A stretch of 64,000 nucleotides of DNA from Mycobacterium sp. WUMAC-067 (GTDB lineage: Bacteria; Actinomycetota; Actinomycetes; Mycobacteriales; Mycobacteriaceae): NCBI RefSeq assembly GCF_020217485.1, contig NZ_JAEKMI010000015.1, forward strand, positions 1 through 64,000. The letters are read 5' to 3'. Each line of letters opens with the position of its first letter. The first letter of the stretch is position 1. The translations under genes were made by a program, and so were the position numbers. Below are positions 62,683-64,000 of the stretch, in pieces. Under the pieces are notes generated by a model. It ran no database searches. It saw only the letters and a list, made by a program, of their open reading frames with translations, and was not told the DNA's origin.

Positions 62683-62751
62683 CCCGCGAGCGTAACCACA
62701 CTGCGAAAATCCGGCCCGAAAATCGCAGCCTGGTTACATTCGCGGGCGAAA
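62683..62751. repeat. Palindromic repeat (CGCGAGCGTAACC family), right copy, inverted relative to the left copy
   Basis: Arms CGCGAGCGTAACCA at 62685-62698 and TGGTTACATTCGCG at 62731-62744 (12 of 14 pair). Nested CTGCGA/TCGCAG at 62701-62706 and 62723-62728. Its reverse complement follows the left copy base for base over most of the length (TTTCGCCCGCGA, CTGCGATTTTCGG, TTTCGCAGTG, GGTTACGCTCGCG). It stands between the DUF559 start and the fabG1 promoter. Confidence 0.88.
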
Positions 62752-62814
62752 GGGGTGCGGAAGGGGGGCGAGAGGGGCAAAAGGGGGACGTGGGAAATGG
62801 GGGAGGTTTCGGCC

Positions 62815-63611
<797 letters not shown>

Positions 63612-63645
63612 GTTCAACGACGGCACAACGACTTTAAGGACGGAC

Positions 63646-64000
63646 ATGGCTGGACTGCTCGACGGCAAAAGGATTCTGATCTCGGGGATCATCACCGACT
63701 CGTCGATTGCGTTTCACATCGCCAAGGCGGCCCAGGAGGCCGGGGCGCAGTTGGTGCTGACCGGTTTCGACCGGTTGCGCCTCATTCAGCGCATCGCCGA
63801 CCGGCTGCCGGAGAAGGCGCCGCTGATCGAGCTCGACGTGCAGAACGAGGAGCACCTGAACTCCCTCGCCGAGCGGGTGACCGCCGAGATCGGCGAGGGC
63901 AACAAGCTCGACGGCGTGGTGCACTCGATCGGCTTCATGCCGCAGACGGGAATGGGCGTCAACCCGTTCTTCGACGCGCCCTACGAGGACGTCTCGAAAG
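63646..64000 (+). CDS. inhA: Enoyl-[acyl-carrier-protein] reductase InhA, 3'-truncated by window edge
   Basis: 118 codons present, ATG 63646 with AAGGAC upstream. [27 protein letters not shown] and [13 protein letters not shown] are the NADH-binding blocks. Ile21 and Ser94, residues whose changes give isoniazid resistance in M. tuberculosis, are unchanged. It performs the last reduction step of FAS-II. The catalytic Tyr lies beyond the window. Confidence 0.97.
   Translation, partial: MAGLLDGKRILISGIITDSSIAFHIAKAAQEAGAQLVLTGFDRLRLIQRIADRLPEKAPLIELDVQNEEHLNSLAERVTAEIGEGNKLDGVVHSIGFMPQTGMGVNPFFDAPYEDVSK

Overview
The window is high-GC actinobacterial DNA. Its gene order follows, from memory, the Mycobacterium tuberculosis stretch Rv1426c (lipO) to Rv1484 (inhA): lipO-fadD12, gap-pgk-tpiA-secG, pgl-opcA-zwf-tal-tkt, ctaB, qor, ctaA, mptB, the suf operon, fadE15, trxA, acn, ripA-ripB-moxR1, fabG1-inhA. 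It is not M. tuberculosis. No PE/PE_PGRS genes are present, sufB has no intein, ppc is present, and several blocks are inserted. A non-tuberculous, probably slow-growing mycobacterium (M. avium-complex-like or a relative) fits best; the species cannot be fixed from the sequence.

Layout. 1-420: 3'-truncated DUF222/HNH (13E12-type) gene. 0.6-7.7 kb: lipid genes lipO, fadD12 and an acyltransferase on the minus strand; a membrane protein and an FAD oxidoreductase on the plus strand. 7.7-11.6 kb: accessory stretch with an HPF/RaiA-like ribosome-hibernation protein, a WS/DGAT acyltransferase with an altered active-site motif, a tiny DUF6307-type gene and a TetR regulator. 11.9-19.3 kb: lower glycolysis plus secG, then ppc and an aldo/keto reductase. 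19.3-27.2 kb (minus): deacetylase-fold gene, coiled-coil protein and the pentose-phosphate operon with translationally coupled junctions. 27.4-34.4 kb: heme A synthesis (ctaB, ctaA), quinone oxidoreductase, a shortened ATP-grasp relative, an ABC exporter and mptB. 34.6-40.9 kb: sufR-B-D-C-S-U-T. 41-46.6 kb: inserted MmpS/MmpL pair, a small Cys-rich protein and two paralogous secreted DUF5666-type proteins. 46.7-55.3 kb: fadE15, trxA, echA12, an ABC-F protein, a small HTH protein, TetR and acn. 55.6-61.8 kb: Rv1476-like protein, ripA, ripB, moxR1, DUF58 and VWA proteins. 61.8-64 kb: a frameshifted DUF559 (Vsr-like) nuclease gene between inverted copies of a palindromic repeat, then fabG1 and the start of inhA.

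Functionally the window joins central carbon flux (glycolysis, NADPH supply, anaplerosis, aconitase), Fe-S assembly (which serves aconitase), respiratory heme A, envelope construction (MptB, MmpL, RipA/RipB, FabG1/InhA) and lipid storage. The least explained structure is the nuclease gene with its flanking inverted palindromes beside the fabG1-inhA promoter, together with a second, related palindrome family at two other intergenic sites.
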